From positions 1 through 34,210 of the forward strand of contig JAFLTH010000027.1 of assembly GCA_022510525.1 (NCBI GenBank): DNA of 34,210 bases, written 5' to 3'. This document shows, piece by piece, positions 1-8,032 of this stretch. The translations under genes and the position numbers were made by a program. The DNA is from Lachnospiraceae bacterium (GTDB lineage Bacteria > Bacillota > Clostridia > Lachnospirales > Lachnospiraceae). How positions within the stretch are numbered: the first letter of the stretch is position 1; each line of letters begins with the position of its first letter. The notes beneath the pieces are model-generated. The model made no database searches. It saw only the letters and a program-made list of their open reading frames with translations, and was not told where the DNA came from.

Positions 1-362
1 TTAGCGCCGCAGAATGCGTCAACCACGAAGAGTCTCTTGTTGGAGAGCTCATCCTGAGCCAGCTTCTTTACTACCTTCCAGGCATCCTCTGTCATAGGAT
101 GGTTATCATTCTTGTATTCATCAGAAGTCCACCAAACGGTATCCTTGGAGTTTGAATCCATTACGATATACTTATCTTTGGGAGAACGACCTGTATAAAT
201 ACCAGTCATAACGTTAACTGCACCGAGTTCACTCACCTGTCCTTTTTCGAAACCTTCCAAATTAGATTTTGTCTCTTCTTCAAATAACTGATCATAAGAA
301 GGGTTGTAAACAATTTCTGTGGTTCCGGTAATGCCGTACTTGCTTAAATCGATTTGTGCCAT
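1..362 (-). CDS. pckA: Phosphoenolpyruvate carboxykinase (ATP), N-terminal part
   Basis: The gene runs off the left edge; only the first 120 codons are present. The product converts oxaloacetate and ATP to PEP, CO2 and ADP in the cytoplasm, linking C4 acids to gluconeogenesis or, in anaerobes, working in the carboxylating direction. The visible N-terminus ([20 protein letters not shown]) and the downstream stretches [19 protein letters not shown] and [10 protein letters not shown] match the ATP-type PckA family very closely. The nucleotide-binding P-loop and metal-binding residues lie outside the window. The start at 362 is preceded by an AAGAGGT ribosome site, and a promoter lies at 436-463 on the same strand. 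It is divergent from the glycosyltransferase gene at 554. Confidence 0.95.
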   Translation of the reverse strand, partial: MAQIDLSKYGITGTTEIVYNPSYDQLFEEETKSNLEGFEKGQVSELGAVNVMTGIYTGRSPKDKYIVMDSNSKDTVWWTSDEYKNDNHPMTEDAWKVVKKLAQDELSNKRLFVVDAFCGA

Positions 363-435
363 CTTACATTTTACCTCTTTTCTTCATATTTTTGGAAAGA
401 TAAGTAAGGAAAAAATACCCAACTTCCCTTCTATT

Positions 436-463
436 ATTATACATAATTAATCGAGACAATCAA
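436..463 (-). promoter_or_regulatory. Probable sigma-A promoter of pckA
   Basis: On the minus strand a TTGATT -35 box (458-463) and a perfect TATAAT -10 box (436-441) are separated by 16 bases, about 70 bases upstream of the pckA start. A perfect 9-base inverted repeat (444-452 and 472-480, TAATTAATC/GATTAATTA) brackets the -35 box and could be an operator, but the region is very AT-rich. Confidence 0.65.
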
Positions 464-553
464 GCTTTTTTGATTAATTAAAAGTGATAATTGGCAGTTT
501 TGGGTTGAAAATCGCATTAATATAAGTTACAGTGTAGAGTGGAGGGAATTGTG

Positions 554-1264
554 ATGGACAATTTATATCTGGTGATGCCCGCTTATAATGAGGCGGAAAA
601 TATAGAAGATGTAGTGAATGCCTGGTATCCTTTGCTGGAAGGTAAGGGGGAGGGTTCAAGGCTGGTTGTGGCGGACAGCGGAAGTACGGACAATACACAT
701 AAGATACTTAAGCGTCTTATGGACAGCTATCCTAAACTTGAAGTTCTTTCCGATACCGGAAAACAGCATGGTCCCAAACTTATGGCGTTATATGGCTACG
801 CAATCGATAAAGGTGCGGATTATATTTTTCAGACGGATTCCGATGGGCAGACCAATCCGGATGAATTTAATAAGTTCTGGAAAATGAGGGTAAAATATGA
901 TGCAGTCATCGGTAAGCGTCCGTCGCGTGGGGATGGAAAATTTAGAAAGTTTGTGGAGAAAGTCCTGTGCCGGATACTTAGAGTTTATTTTAAAGTTTCC
1001 GTGCCGGATGCGAATGCACCGTTTAGACTCATGAAGACAGAACTGGTCTCAAAGTATCTTAAAAGACTTCCGGACCGGTATGACCTTCCCAATGTAATGC
1101 TTACGACTTATTTTGCTTATTTCAGGGAAAATATAAAGTTTGTGAATATTTCTTTCAGACCCAGACAAGGCGGTGTTAATTCACTCAATATTCCTAAAAT
1201 AGTCAAAGCGGGATGGAAGGCGCTGCATGACTTCCGGCTGCTGCGCAAGGACATGTTGAAGTAA
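554..1264 (+). CDS. GT2-family glycosyltransferase, DPM1-like
   Basis: This 236-residue cytoplasmic glycosyltransferase has the GT-A fold signatures of family 2. The N-terminus VMPAYNEAENIEDV is the nucleotide-sugar strand-loop, DSGSTDNT (41-48) follows, and the TDSDGQ motif (DSD at 95-97) is the metal/nucleotide DxD site. There is no C-terminal membrane segment, so it resembles soluble dolichol/polyprenyl-phosphate sugar synthases more than membrane-bound GtrB types. A GTG at 539 would give a longer reading frame, but GGAGGG at 541-546 sits 7 bases before the ATG at 554, so I chose the ATG. It is followed 86 bases later by a GT-C-like membrane protein, suggesting a pair in which this enzyme makes a lipid-linked sugar donor. 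Sugar and acceptor are unknown. Confidence 0.85.
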   Translation: MDNLYLVMPAYNEAENIEDVVNAWYPLLEGKGEGSRLVVADSGSTDNTHKILKRLMDSYPKLEVLSDTGKQHGPKLMALYGYAIDKGADYIFQTDSDGQTNPDEFNKFWKMRVKYDAVIGKRPSRGDGKFRKFVEKVLCRILRVYFKVSVPDANAPFRLMKTELVSKYLKRLPDRYDLPNVMLTTYFAYFRENIKFVNISFRPRQGGVNSLNIPKIVKAGWKALHDFRLLRKDMLK

Positions 1265-1350
1265 TGAAGAGAAAGTTGCCGGCTGTTAGTATTGCAGGTA
1301 TTAATTTATATACAAGTATAGTGGATCAATAAAATGTTAAGGTTATTTAT

Positions 1351-2886
1351 ATGAAAAAATTAAGAAAAGATAATTTGGAATTGCTGGCTGTCATAGTATT
1401 TATATTTGCGGCAACATTTGTTCTTTTGCTAAAAAGTCCGCTTAATTTCTGGCTTCGGGGCGATGCGGAAACAGATTCCAGTGTTTATAAGACGGTGGCA
1501 TTTATGATGAACAAGGGCTATATGCCATACAGGGACAGCTTTGATCATAAAGGCCCATTGACTTATTTGGTCAATCTTCTTGGTATGCAGTTTGATGAGT
1601 ATTGCGGTGTATGGATTATGGAATTTATCACTGTTTTTGCAACTTTTGCGGGAATATATAAAATTGCAAGGCTGCGCTGCAATAAAATATTTTCCTGCTT
1701 GTGTATATTGATATGCGGCTCTCTGCTGTATGATTATTTCGAGGGCGGTAATATGGTAGAAGAGTATGCTATGCCGTTTATCGCAGTTTCTTTATATATT
1801 TTTCTGGATTATTTTTTGAATCTTAAAATAAGCAAATTGCGGCTGGCAGTCTGTGGAGGCTGCCTTGGCGCGGTTTTTCTGTTAAGACCCAATATGATAT
1901 CTGTATGGATGGTTTTTGCAATTGCCGTACTTATTGATTGTATAATTAAGAAAAAAAATGCGGATTTGTTGAAGTTCATAGTCTTTTTCCTGATTGGTTT
2001 TGTTGTTGTGACCCTGCCTGTATTTATATGGCTTGCCGCAAACGGATGCTTTGGTGCTTTTATCGAAAATTATATACAGTTCAATGTGGTGTATTCCTCT
2101 GCTAAAGGAGCAGGAGATAAGTGGAATGCTTACTTTTATTTCATAAATAAGACACTGATAATCTTTGCATTGTTAATTATGGGATATATATGCAGTATAA
2201 AGTGTGAATTTATTGCAAAGGATAAAACTGCAATAAAAGATAAATTCACAATAGATACCGGATTTTTATACGTGACATATTTAATCTATCTGCTTGTGAC
2301 AATACTTTTGATTGCAATGTCGGGAATGCCGTATGCGCATTATGGGATGATTCTTGTACCGGCAATAGCGTTTCCTATGGCGGAATTGTTTGCACTAACA
2401 GGTTTGAAAAATAATGGGAATGCGACAACTTTGCTCATAATATTGTATATGGTCGGAGCAATTGCAATGCCTAAGTGGTTAACAACTTCCGGTGATATGG
2501 TAAATAAGTATAATGACAGAGCAGTTGACCATCATTCCGATATGGTAAAAGGGGTATGCGAGCTGGTTGGGGAAAATACAAACGAAGATGAACGAATTTC
2601 CGTATATGGCAATGGAGATATTATTTATCTTGTAAGTAACAGACTTCATGCTACAAGATATTCCTATCAGTTTCCGATAGGCGAGATTGCACCGGCTATG
2701 ATGGATGAGTATTTTGAGGAACTTGAAAATGAATTGCCGCCTGTAATCGTTATATGGGAAAGGCAGGCGGATGAACGGATTGAGAGCTTTTTGAATGAGA
2801 ATAATTATACGGAAATCAGCGACAGTTCGTCGTATGATATTGGGAAGAGCAGGGTCTTTTTGATTAGCAGACGCAATTTCGGTTAG
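1351..2886 (+). CDS. Polytopic membrane protein, GT-C / PMT-like glycosyltransferase
   Basis: This 511-residue protein has about ten hydrophobic segments spread over residues 10-390 and a soluble C-terminal region of roughly 120 residues. The first extracytoplasmic loop carries an acidic TDSSVY (around 42) followed by YRDSFDHKGPL (60-70). That arrangement is typical of GT-C enzymes of the PMT/ArnT type, which take sugars from polyprenyl phosphates and act outside the membrane. The upstream GT2 gene would supply such a donor. The ribosome site is weak (AAGG about 10 bases upstream of the ATG). The substrate cannot be read from the sequence, and a non-catalytic membrane role remains possible. 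Confidence 0.65.
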   Translation: MKKLRKDNLELLAVIVFIFAATFVLLLKSPLNFWLRGDAETDSSVYKTVAFMMNKGYMPYRDSFDHKGPLTYLVNLLGMQFDEYCGVWIMEFITVFATFAGIYKIARLRCNKIFSCLCILICGSLLYDYFEGGNMVEEYAMPFIAVSLYIFLDYFLNLKISKLRLAVCGGCLGAVFLLRPNMISVWMVFAIAVLIDCIIKKKNADLLKFIVFFLIGFVVVTLPVFIWLAANGCFGAFIENYIQFNVVYSSAKGAGDKWNAYFYFINKTLIIFALLIMGYICSIKCEFIAKDKTAIKDKFTIDTGFLYVTYLIYLLVTILLIAMSGMPYAHYGMILVPAIAFPMAELFALTGLKNNGNATTLLIILYMVGAIAMPKWLTTSGDMVNKYNDRAVDHHSDMVKGVCELVGENTNEDERISVYGNGDIIYLVSNRLHATRYSYQFPIGEIAPAMMDEYFEELENELPPVIVIWERQADERIESFLNENNYTEISDSSSYDIGKSRVFLISRRNFG

Positions 2887-2901
2887 CCGGGAAAATAATA
2901 G

Positions 2902-2930
2902 TTGTAATTTTTATCAGTATTGGATATAAT
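2902..2930 (+). promoter_or_regulatory. Promoter of 6S RNA
   Basis: TTGTAA (2902-2907), a 17-base spacer and a perfect TATAAT (2925-2930) predict transcription starting near 2937, exactly where the 6S RNA closing helix begins. Confidence 0.75.
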
Positions 2931-2936
2931 ATAATT

Positions 2937-3121
2937 AACCTGGAATGCACGATAATTCTTGTTATTTTGAACCTACAGTTACTTTAAACGGGATTCCTAT
3001 ATCTTCATGCGGATGTCAGGCCTCCGGTCTTAGAACTTTGTGCAGGGGAAGGCAGAAGTGTGATTGCGGTTACCCACCTAGCCATAGCTAGGAGTCAAAA
3101 TACAAGATCCGGCATTTTGGG
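2937..3121 (+). ncRNA. ssrS: 6S RNA (RNA polymerase regulator)
   Basis: No open frame fits this stretch, and it folds into a long rod. AATGC (2944-2948) pairs with GCATT (3112-3116), CTTG plus TATTTTGA (2958-2970) pairs with TCAAAATA plus CAAG (3095-3106), and a GC-rich inner arm (near 3019-3025 with 3045-3053) tops the rod. Between them is an unpaired central bubble. Its 3' side contains a small perfect hairpin CCTAGC-cata-GCTAGG (3077-3092), as described for the 3' central-bubble helix of Firmicute 6S RNAs. The primary sequence also looks like clostridial 6S RNA. 6S RNA binds the housekeeping RNA polymerase by mimicking an open promoter. The exact ends are inferred from the promoter and the base pairing. 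Confidence 0.85.
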
Positions 3122-3134
3122 GGATTAATGTGAT

Positions 3135-3166
3135 AGAAAAGCAGTCAATAGACTGCTTTTTCTTTG
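3135..3166 (+). terminator. Intrinsic terminator after 6S RNA
   Basis: The stem GAAAAGCAGTC/GACTGCTTTTTC has an AATA loop and is followed by a T-rich run. It lies about 15 bases after the 6S closing helix and before the SpoIID-domain gene. Confidence 0.8.
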
Positions 3167-3254
3167 TCTGTATTTTTTGTATAATAAAATATATTTTACG
3201 GTTATATACTTAAAAGAAAGCTTAGTTAATTTTGTGACGAGCAGGATAGTTGAT

Positions 3255-5594
3255 ATGCGAAATGGTAACAATCTTAAAAATCTAATTAAATTAATATGTA
3301 TACTGGCAGGAATGGTTTTATTATTCCGTCTATGGTATGGACAGATGGAAAGAGGAAGAGAGAAAAAGGCACCTGAAGGAGAAGCAATAAGTGTAGAGGA
3401 TGTGAATATTCTTCTTAAGGCATTAAATCTTGACATTGAATTTCAATCTGAAATATCAACCGGAGAAATGCAAACAGATGAAAGCAAAGTAGATGAGACA
3501 GATTCCGAGACATACAGAGCAGATACAGACTTCAAATATCTTACATACGAACAATACAAAATAATATATGACTACATAGATGGCGCATCCAAGGAAATTC
3601 CTGATTTTGCAGACAAATATGAGGATGCCCATACCTTTTTAAAAGAAGACTGGTATCAGGCCTTCCAGCTTATGCTTGCCTACTATGATACGGAATCTTC
3701 TATATGGAAAACCACTTTATTTATTTTAAAGACTGATACAGAGGAAAATAAACTCTATACTCCCGAAAGTGAATACACATATCTCTCTTCGTCCTTTGCC
3801 TCCTCACAGTTTAACAAAGAAGAGGTCTATGTGAAAAATAATGAACTGCTGACCAGTATACGGGTACTGGATGAAAGGACTATTCTGGAAAATGTCTGGG
3901 TGATGGAAGTGTCGGATTATGAACAGAGACTTAATGATAGTGTTAACTTAGCTGATATTGATAAATCTGACAATGATGATAATAAGTTTATATTGGAATG
4001 CTTTTATCATCAATTAAATTTTACTTTAACAACTAATGATTCTGCTCAGCGGGAGCAGGTGGCTGACCTGACCTTTGAAGGCGGAAAACTAATAAAAGCA
4101 GAGTGCAAAAGCAATAAAATAAACGGTAAACTTCTAAGCGTATCGGAAGATTCTATGGAAATAGAAGGCCATGGAACTTATAAAACAGAAGATGGACTGG
4201 AAGTCTATAAACTTTACGGTACATTGCAGACTCAGAAGAAAAGCGATCTGATGATAGGCTATGACTATACCGATTTTGTGGTACATAATAATAAAATCTG
4301 TGCCTGTCTGGTTTCCAGAGAAGGTGAGCTTGACCAGATCAGAGTGCTTTTAAAAAATACCGCAAACAGCAGCTATTATTTTGATGAGGTTCTGGTCAAT
4401 GTAGACGGGCAGCAGACCCTGGTAAAAGCCGATGAAATTAAGACCGGTGAGAGGCTTTCTTTTCAGAGTAGTGCATTGACCGATAGAGTCAATATTGAAA
4501 TAGAAGGAGTAAATAAGGGAGATAATTCTTACAGAGGTAAACTGGAATTTTATAAGACAAGTCAGGGCATGGCAATTATCAATGAGGTACCGCTTGAGGA
4601 ATATTTATATGCGGTTGTGCCAAGTGAGATGCCGTCATATTATCCGATGGAGGCTCTGAAAGCTCAGGCAGTATGTGCCAGAACTTATGCGTATCGTCAT
4701 ATTTTACATGCGGGACTTGCCGATTTTGGCGCACACTTAGACGATACAACATCTTATCAGGTATATCATAATATTGCCGAAAACTCGGCAACCACCACTG
4801 CAGTAAAGGAAACCGACAGTATGATGCTGTATTATGAGGGTGAACTTGCGGAAAATTATTATTATTCCACCTCCTGCGGTTATGGCACCGATACTACCAT
4901 ATGGAAGACAGAAGCGGCACAGCATATTCCGTATATTAAAGGTGTAAAGATTGCTGCAAAGGAGTCACAGGAGAACTCCCTAGGTGCGGATGAGCTTAAG
5001 GAAGAGGCAAACTTTGCATCCTATATAAAGAGTGTGGATGAAGCAGATTTTGAAAGCAATGAAGCCTGGTACAGATGGCAGTATGAGGTTGAGGACTTGG
5101 ATGCAGATGCAATGTTAGAGAGACTGAAAGAGCGTTATAAGGCGAATGCGTCACTTATCCTTACCCGAAAAGAAAATGCAGGTGAGTATTACTATATATC
5201 CGAGCCTGTTGAAAAGCTGGGTACGATTAAGGACATAAACATAAGTAAAAGAGGAGAGGGCGGGATTGCCGATGAGCTTATTATTACAGGCAGTAAGGCG
5301 GTCATAAAGGTAATCTCCGAATATAATATACGAAGAATCCTCTGTGACGGGAAAAACAGTGTTATCAGACAGGATGGAAGCAGTGTGGCAGCAGGTACGC
5401 TTCTTCCAAGCGCCTTTTTAATAATAGAGACTGGAAAAAGTAACGGGGATGTGGTAGGATATACAATAATTGGCGGCGGTTACGGGCATGGCGTCGGTAT
5501 GTCGCAAAACGCTGCCAAAGAAATAGGCAGTCTGGGCTATGGTTATGAGGAAATCCTTGGAATATTTTTTGCAGACTGTGAGGTACGTAAATAA
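3255..5594 (+). CDS. Membrane-anchored SpoIID/LytB-domain protein with large N-terminal extension
   Basis: The protein has 779 residues, far longer than classical SpoIID (about 340). After a short positive N-terminus there is one membrane segment (around residues 9-28), then about 400 residues of unrecognised extracytoplasmic sequence, and a C-terminal SpoIID/LytB domain. The domain begins near VPLEEYLYAVVPSEMP and contains AQAVCARTYAY; Glu458 in SEMP corresponds to the catalytic Glu of SpoIID. The YGHGVGMSQ motif is near the end. SpoIID-type enzymes are lytic transglycosylases acting on denuded peptidoglycan during engulfment; LytB paralogues act in vegetative walls. An earlier ATG at 3177 is possible, but AGGA at 3243-3246 lies 8 bases before the ATG at 3255. 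The stop codon abuts the next gene's ATG, so the two are co-translated. Confidence 0.85.
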   Translation: MRNGNNLKNLIKLICILAGMVLLFRLWYGQMERGREKKAPEGEAISVEDVNILLKALNLDIEFQSEISTGEMQTDESKVDETDSETYRADTDFKYLTYEQYKIIYDYIDGASKEIPDFADKYEDAHTFLKEDWYQAFQLMLAYYDTESSIWKTTLFILKTDTEENKLYTPESEYTYLSSSFASSQFNKEEVYVKNNELLTSIRVLDERTILENVWVMEVSDYEQRLNDSVNLADIDKSDNDDNKFILECFYHQLNFTLTTNDSAQREQVADLTFEGGKLIKAECKSNKINGKLLSVSEDSMEIEGHGTYKTEDGLEVYKLYGTLQTQKKSDLMIGYDYTDFVVHNNKICACLVSREGELDQIRVLLKNTANSSYYFDEVLVNVDGQQTLVKADEIKTGERLSFQSSALTDRVNIEIEGVNKGDNSYRGKLEFYKTSQGMAIINEVPLEEYLYAVVPSEMPSYYPMEALKAQAVCARTYAYRHILHAGLADFGAHLDDTTSYQVYHNIAENSATTTAVKETDSMMLYYEGELAENYYYSTSCGYGTDTTIWKTEAAQHIPYIKGVKIAAKESQENSLGADELKEEANFASYIKSVDEADFESNEAWYRWQYEVEDLDADAMLERLKERYKANASLILTRKENAGEYYYISEPVEKLGTIKDINISKRGEGGIADELIITGSKAVIKVISEYNIRRILCDGKNSVIRQDGSSVAAGTLLPSAFLIIETGKSNGDVVGYTIIGGGYGHGVGMSQNAAKEIGSLGYGYEEILGIFFADCEVRK

Positions 5595-6452
5595 ATGAGA
5601 ACTATTAGAAGATTATACTATATAATCAAAGATTTTTCACTGCAGATGACACGTAAAAACATAAGTGCGTTTGCAGCCAGCGCAGCCTTCTTTTTGTTTT
5701 TATCACTTGTGCCGTTACTTATGTCTTTGTGTGCGGTATTGCCATATACTTCATTGACGGCGGATGACCTTATTACGGCAATACTTAAAGTGATGCCCAA
5801 TGCCATAGAAGGATTTGTGGAAAGGGTAGTATATGACGTGTATGCAAGGTCTGCGGGTACGATTACCATATTTGCAATACTGACTATCTGGTCGGCAGCC
5901 AAGGCTATGCTGGCATTGATACAGGGGCTTAATGAAGTGAATGATATAGAAGAGAACCGCGGCTATATATTGCTTAGATTTATAGCCTGTATCTATACCG
6001 TTATAATGCTCGTTGCGATTCTTCTTTCTATTTTTATAATGGTATTCGGAAATGTCATTGTTGATATCGCGCTTAAGGATTTTCCGCAGCTTAAACTTGT
6101 CGTACAGCTTGTTATGAGATTCCGCTTCATATTTTCATGGCTCATACTGACTTTTATATTTGCACTTATTTATTCGCTGGTACCCAGCGGAAGGCTTAAT
6201 TTTAACAGGCAGATTCCGGGAGCCGCCTTTTCCGCAGTAGTATGGAGTGCGGCATCCTATGTGTTTTCGGTATATGTAGAAAGCTTCAACGGCTTTGAAA
6301 CATATGGAAGTCTTACGACTGTTGTTATTTTGATGTTCTGGTTTTATATGATGATGTATATACTTCTGATTGGAGCCAACATCAACCGGTATTTTGGACC
6401 TGTTTATAAATTCCTGTTTGGATGGCTTGACAAGTCCGCAAAAACTCATTAA
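5595..6452 (+). CDS. YihY/BrkB-family inner membrane protein
   Basis: This 285-residue polytopic protein has about six membrane helices. It shows the typical opening of the family (KNISAFAASAAFFLFLSLVP) and the conserved SAAKAMLALIQGLNEVN stretch near residues 95-112. The late GSLTTVVILMFWFYMMMYILLIGA stretch is also typical. The family was once mislabelled ribonuclease BN; its molecular role is not established. The start codon directly follows the stop of the SpoIID-domain gene, so the two form a tightly coupled cell-envelope pair. The 3' end also carries the -35 region of the pheS leader promoter. Confidence 0.9.
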   Translation: MRTIRRLYYIIKDFSLQMTRKNISAFAASAAFFLFLSLVPLLMSLCAVLPYTSLTADDLITAILKVMPNAIEGFVERVVYDVYARSAGTITIFAILTIWSAAKAMLALIQGLNEVNDIEENRGYILLRFIACIYTVIMLVAILLSIFIMVFGNVIVDIALKDFPQLKLVVQLVMRFRFIFSWLILTFIFALIYSLVPSGRLNFNRQIPGAAFSAVVWSAASYVFSVYVESFNGFETYGSLTTVVILMFWFYMMMYILLIGANINRYFGPVYKFLFGWLDKSAKTH

Positions 6453-6455
6453 ACT
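6427..6455 (+). promoter_or_regulatory. Promoter of the pheS T-box leader
   Basis: A perfect TTGACA (6427-6432) lies inside the end of the yihY gene, followed by a 17-base spacer and TAAACT (6450-6455), which overlaps the yihY stop codon. Transcription would start near 6462, just before the T-box. Confidence 0.65.
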
Positions 6456-6477
6456 ATAACAAGATTATATATAAAGG

Positions 6478-6726
6478 CTGTGAAGGTGTAAGTAGGACAG
6501 TATTTTCTTACAGAGAGAGGAAGTCATCGGCTGGAAACTTCCTTAAGTTCAGATAATGTCGCGAATTTCCCACCGGAGCCGTCCGGGTGAAAAGAAGTAT
6601 CTTATTAGTCCGGGACGTGAGCGCACGTTACGCGTATTGAGTGTCCGTTTATTTGTGAAATTAACGGAAAGCAGGGTGGTACCGCGGAATATTTCGTCCC
6701 ATGTGTTTATGCGCATGGGATTTTTA
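6478..6726 (+). promoter_or_regulatory. T-box riboswitch, phenylalanine-specific
   Basis: The leader has the hallmark T-box sequence AGGGTGGTACCGCG at 6673-6686; its TGGT pairs with the acceptor end of uncharged tRNA. Upstream lies a Stem I with AGAGAG and a GGAAGT...ACTTCC distal hairpin holding GGCTGGAAA (6514-6543). The specifier-loop region GCGAATTTCCC contains TTC (6567-6569), a Phe codon. A competing terminator stem, TCCCATG/CATGGGA, ends in TTTTTA (6697-6726). Uncharged tRNA-Phe would stabilise the antiterminator and let transcription enter pheS. The specifier agrees with the downstream gene. A 63-codon frame overlapping this leader is a by-product, not a gene. Confidence 0.93.
6697..6726 (+). 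terminator. T-box attenuator terminator
   Basis: The stem TCCCATGTG/TGCGCATGGGA is followed by TTTTTA. Its 5' strand lies just after the T-box sequence, as required for mutually exclusive antiterminator and terminator folds. Confidence 0.88.
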
Positions 6727-6761
6727 TATTTAAAACATTATTTGTAGAAAGGAAAAAGCTG

Positions 6762-7781
6762 ATGAAAGAAAAATTAGAGCAGATTAAAGCTGAAGCGCTT
6801 AAGCAAATTGAAGCAAGTGACGCTTTGGAGAAGTTGAATGAGGTGCGTGTCAACTTTCTTGGTAAAAAGGGAGAACTGACCGGCGTTTTAAAAGGAATGA
6901 AGGATGTGGCGCCGGAGGAGCGGCCTAAGATAGGTCAGCTTGTAAATGAGGCAAGAGAGCAGATCGAAAGCGTATTGGAAGAAGCCATAACCAAAATGGA
7001 AAAGGCCGCAAGAGAAGCTCAGATGAAGGCTGAGGTTATAGATGTAACTTTGCCGGCGAAAAAAAGTAAAAAAGGCCACCGTCATCCCAATACGATTGCG
7101 ATGGAAGAGGTAGAGCGTATTTTTGTCGGTATGGGATATGAGGTTGTTGAAGGACCTGATATAGAAACGGATTACTATAACTTTGAGGCATTGAATATTC
7201 CGGCAGACCATCCGGCTAAGGATGAACAGGATACCTTTTATATAAACGGTGATATTCTGCTGCGTACGCAGACTTCGGGAACACAGGTGCATGAGATGGA
7301 AAAAGGTAAACTGCCGATACGTATGCTGGCACCCGGAAGGGTATTCCGTTCGGATGAGGTTGATGCTACACATTCTCCGTCCTTCCATCAGATTGAAGGT
7401 CTTGTAATTGACAAGCATATCACCTTTGCTGATTTAAAAGGAACATTGGCGGAGTTTGCAAAGGAACTCTTTGGAGAGGATACCAAAGTTAAATTCAGAC
7501 CGCATCACTTCAATTTCACGGAGCCTAGTGCTGAGATGGATGTAAGCTGCTTTAAGTGTGGCGGAAAAGGATGTCGTTTCTGCAAGGGTTCCGGCTGGAT
7601 TGAAATCCTTGGCTGCGGTATGGTACATCCTAACGTGCTTCGTATGAGTAAGATAGATCCGGAGAAATACTCGGGGTTTGCGTTTGGAATGGGACTTGAG
7701 AGGATTGCATTGCTTAAGTATGAGATTGATGATATGAGGCTTTTATATGAAAATGATATTAGGTTTTTGAAACAGTTTTGA
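6762..7781 (+). CDS. pheS: Phenylalanine--tRNA ligase alpha subunit
   Basis: PheS is the catalytic subunit of the alpha2-beta2 enzyme that charges tRNA-Phe. The 339-residue length is normal. Residues 1-85 form the charged coiled-coil arm that binds tRNA. The class II core follows with motif 2 (RVFRSDEVDATHSPSFHQ) and motif 3 (GFAFGMGLERIALLKY), plus the Cys-rich CFKCGGKGCRFCKG insertion normally seen in bacterial PheS. AGAAAGGA lies about 8 bases before the ATG. Expression is controlled by the Phe T-box immediately upstream. pheT follows, but only after 251 bases containing a long inverted repeat, which is unusual because the two genes are normally adjacent or overlapping. Confidence 0.97.
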   Translation: MKEKLEQIKAEALKQIEASDALEKLNEVRVNFLGKKGELTGVLKGMKDVAPEERPKIGQLVNEAREQIESVLEEAITKMEKAAREAQMKAEVIDVTLPAKKSKKGHRHPNTIAMEEVERIFVGMGYEVVEGPDIETDYYNFEALNIPADHPAKDEQDTFYINGDILLRTQTSGTQVHEMEKGKLPIRMLAPGRVFRSDEVDATHSPSFHQIEGLVIDKHITFADLKGTLAEFAKELFGEDTKVKFRPHHFNFTEPSAEMDVSCFKCGGKGCRFCKGSGWIEILGCGMVHPNVLRMSKIDPEKYSGFAFGMGLERIALLKYEIDDMRLLYENDIRFLKQF

Positions 7782-7790
7782 TGGACGGAC

Positions 7791-7960
7791 GAACTGAGAG
7801 CAGGTCAGGCAGCGAAAATGGTTACCGCTTCAAGACACGCTTTCGCTCCGTTAAAAACGTAACGGTACTAAGGATTTTGCTATGCAAAATCCAAGTGCCG
7901 ACGTTTTTATAGGGTCTTTCAGCGGAAATCCATTTCCACTGCCTGACCCGCTCTCAGTTC
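7791..7960 (+). repeat. Nested long inverted repeat between pheS and pheT (MITE-like element)
   Basis: The outer arms of 31 bases (7791-7821 and 7930-7960) match at about 27 positions when one is reversed and complemented; they begin GAACTGAGAGC and end CTCTCAGTTC. Inside, TAAAAACGT (7852-7860) pairs perfectly with ACGTTTTTA (7901-7909), followed by CGGTACT/AGTGCCG. The tip is a perfect hairpin, GGATTTTGC-tat-GCAAAATCC (7872-7892). CCGCT and AAGAC (7825-7836) also match GTCTTTCAGCGG (7914-7925). The whole unit can fold into one near-continuous cruciform or RNA hairpin with one asymmetric bulge. It has no frame of its own and no clear T-run. It looks like a mobile intergenic repeat or a structured RNA inside the operon. 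Confidence 0.85.
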
Positions 7961-8032
7961 TGGGTATCGAAAAAAAATAAGATTAGATAAATAAGATAAT
8001 ATATAATTTGTATTAAGAAAGGAAATAAAGAT

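Noticed and set aside
3180-3185. TATAAT upstream of the SpoIID-domain gene as a promoter
   Set aside because: No -35-like box lies 16-18 bases upstream and it overlaps the 6S terminator region, so I do not list it as a supported promoter.
6556-6747. 63-codon plus-strand frame overlapping the pheS leader
   Set aside because: It lies wholly within the T-box riboswitch, spanning the specifier loop and T-box sequence, and has no ribosome site.
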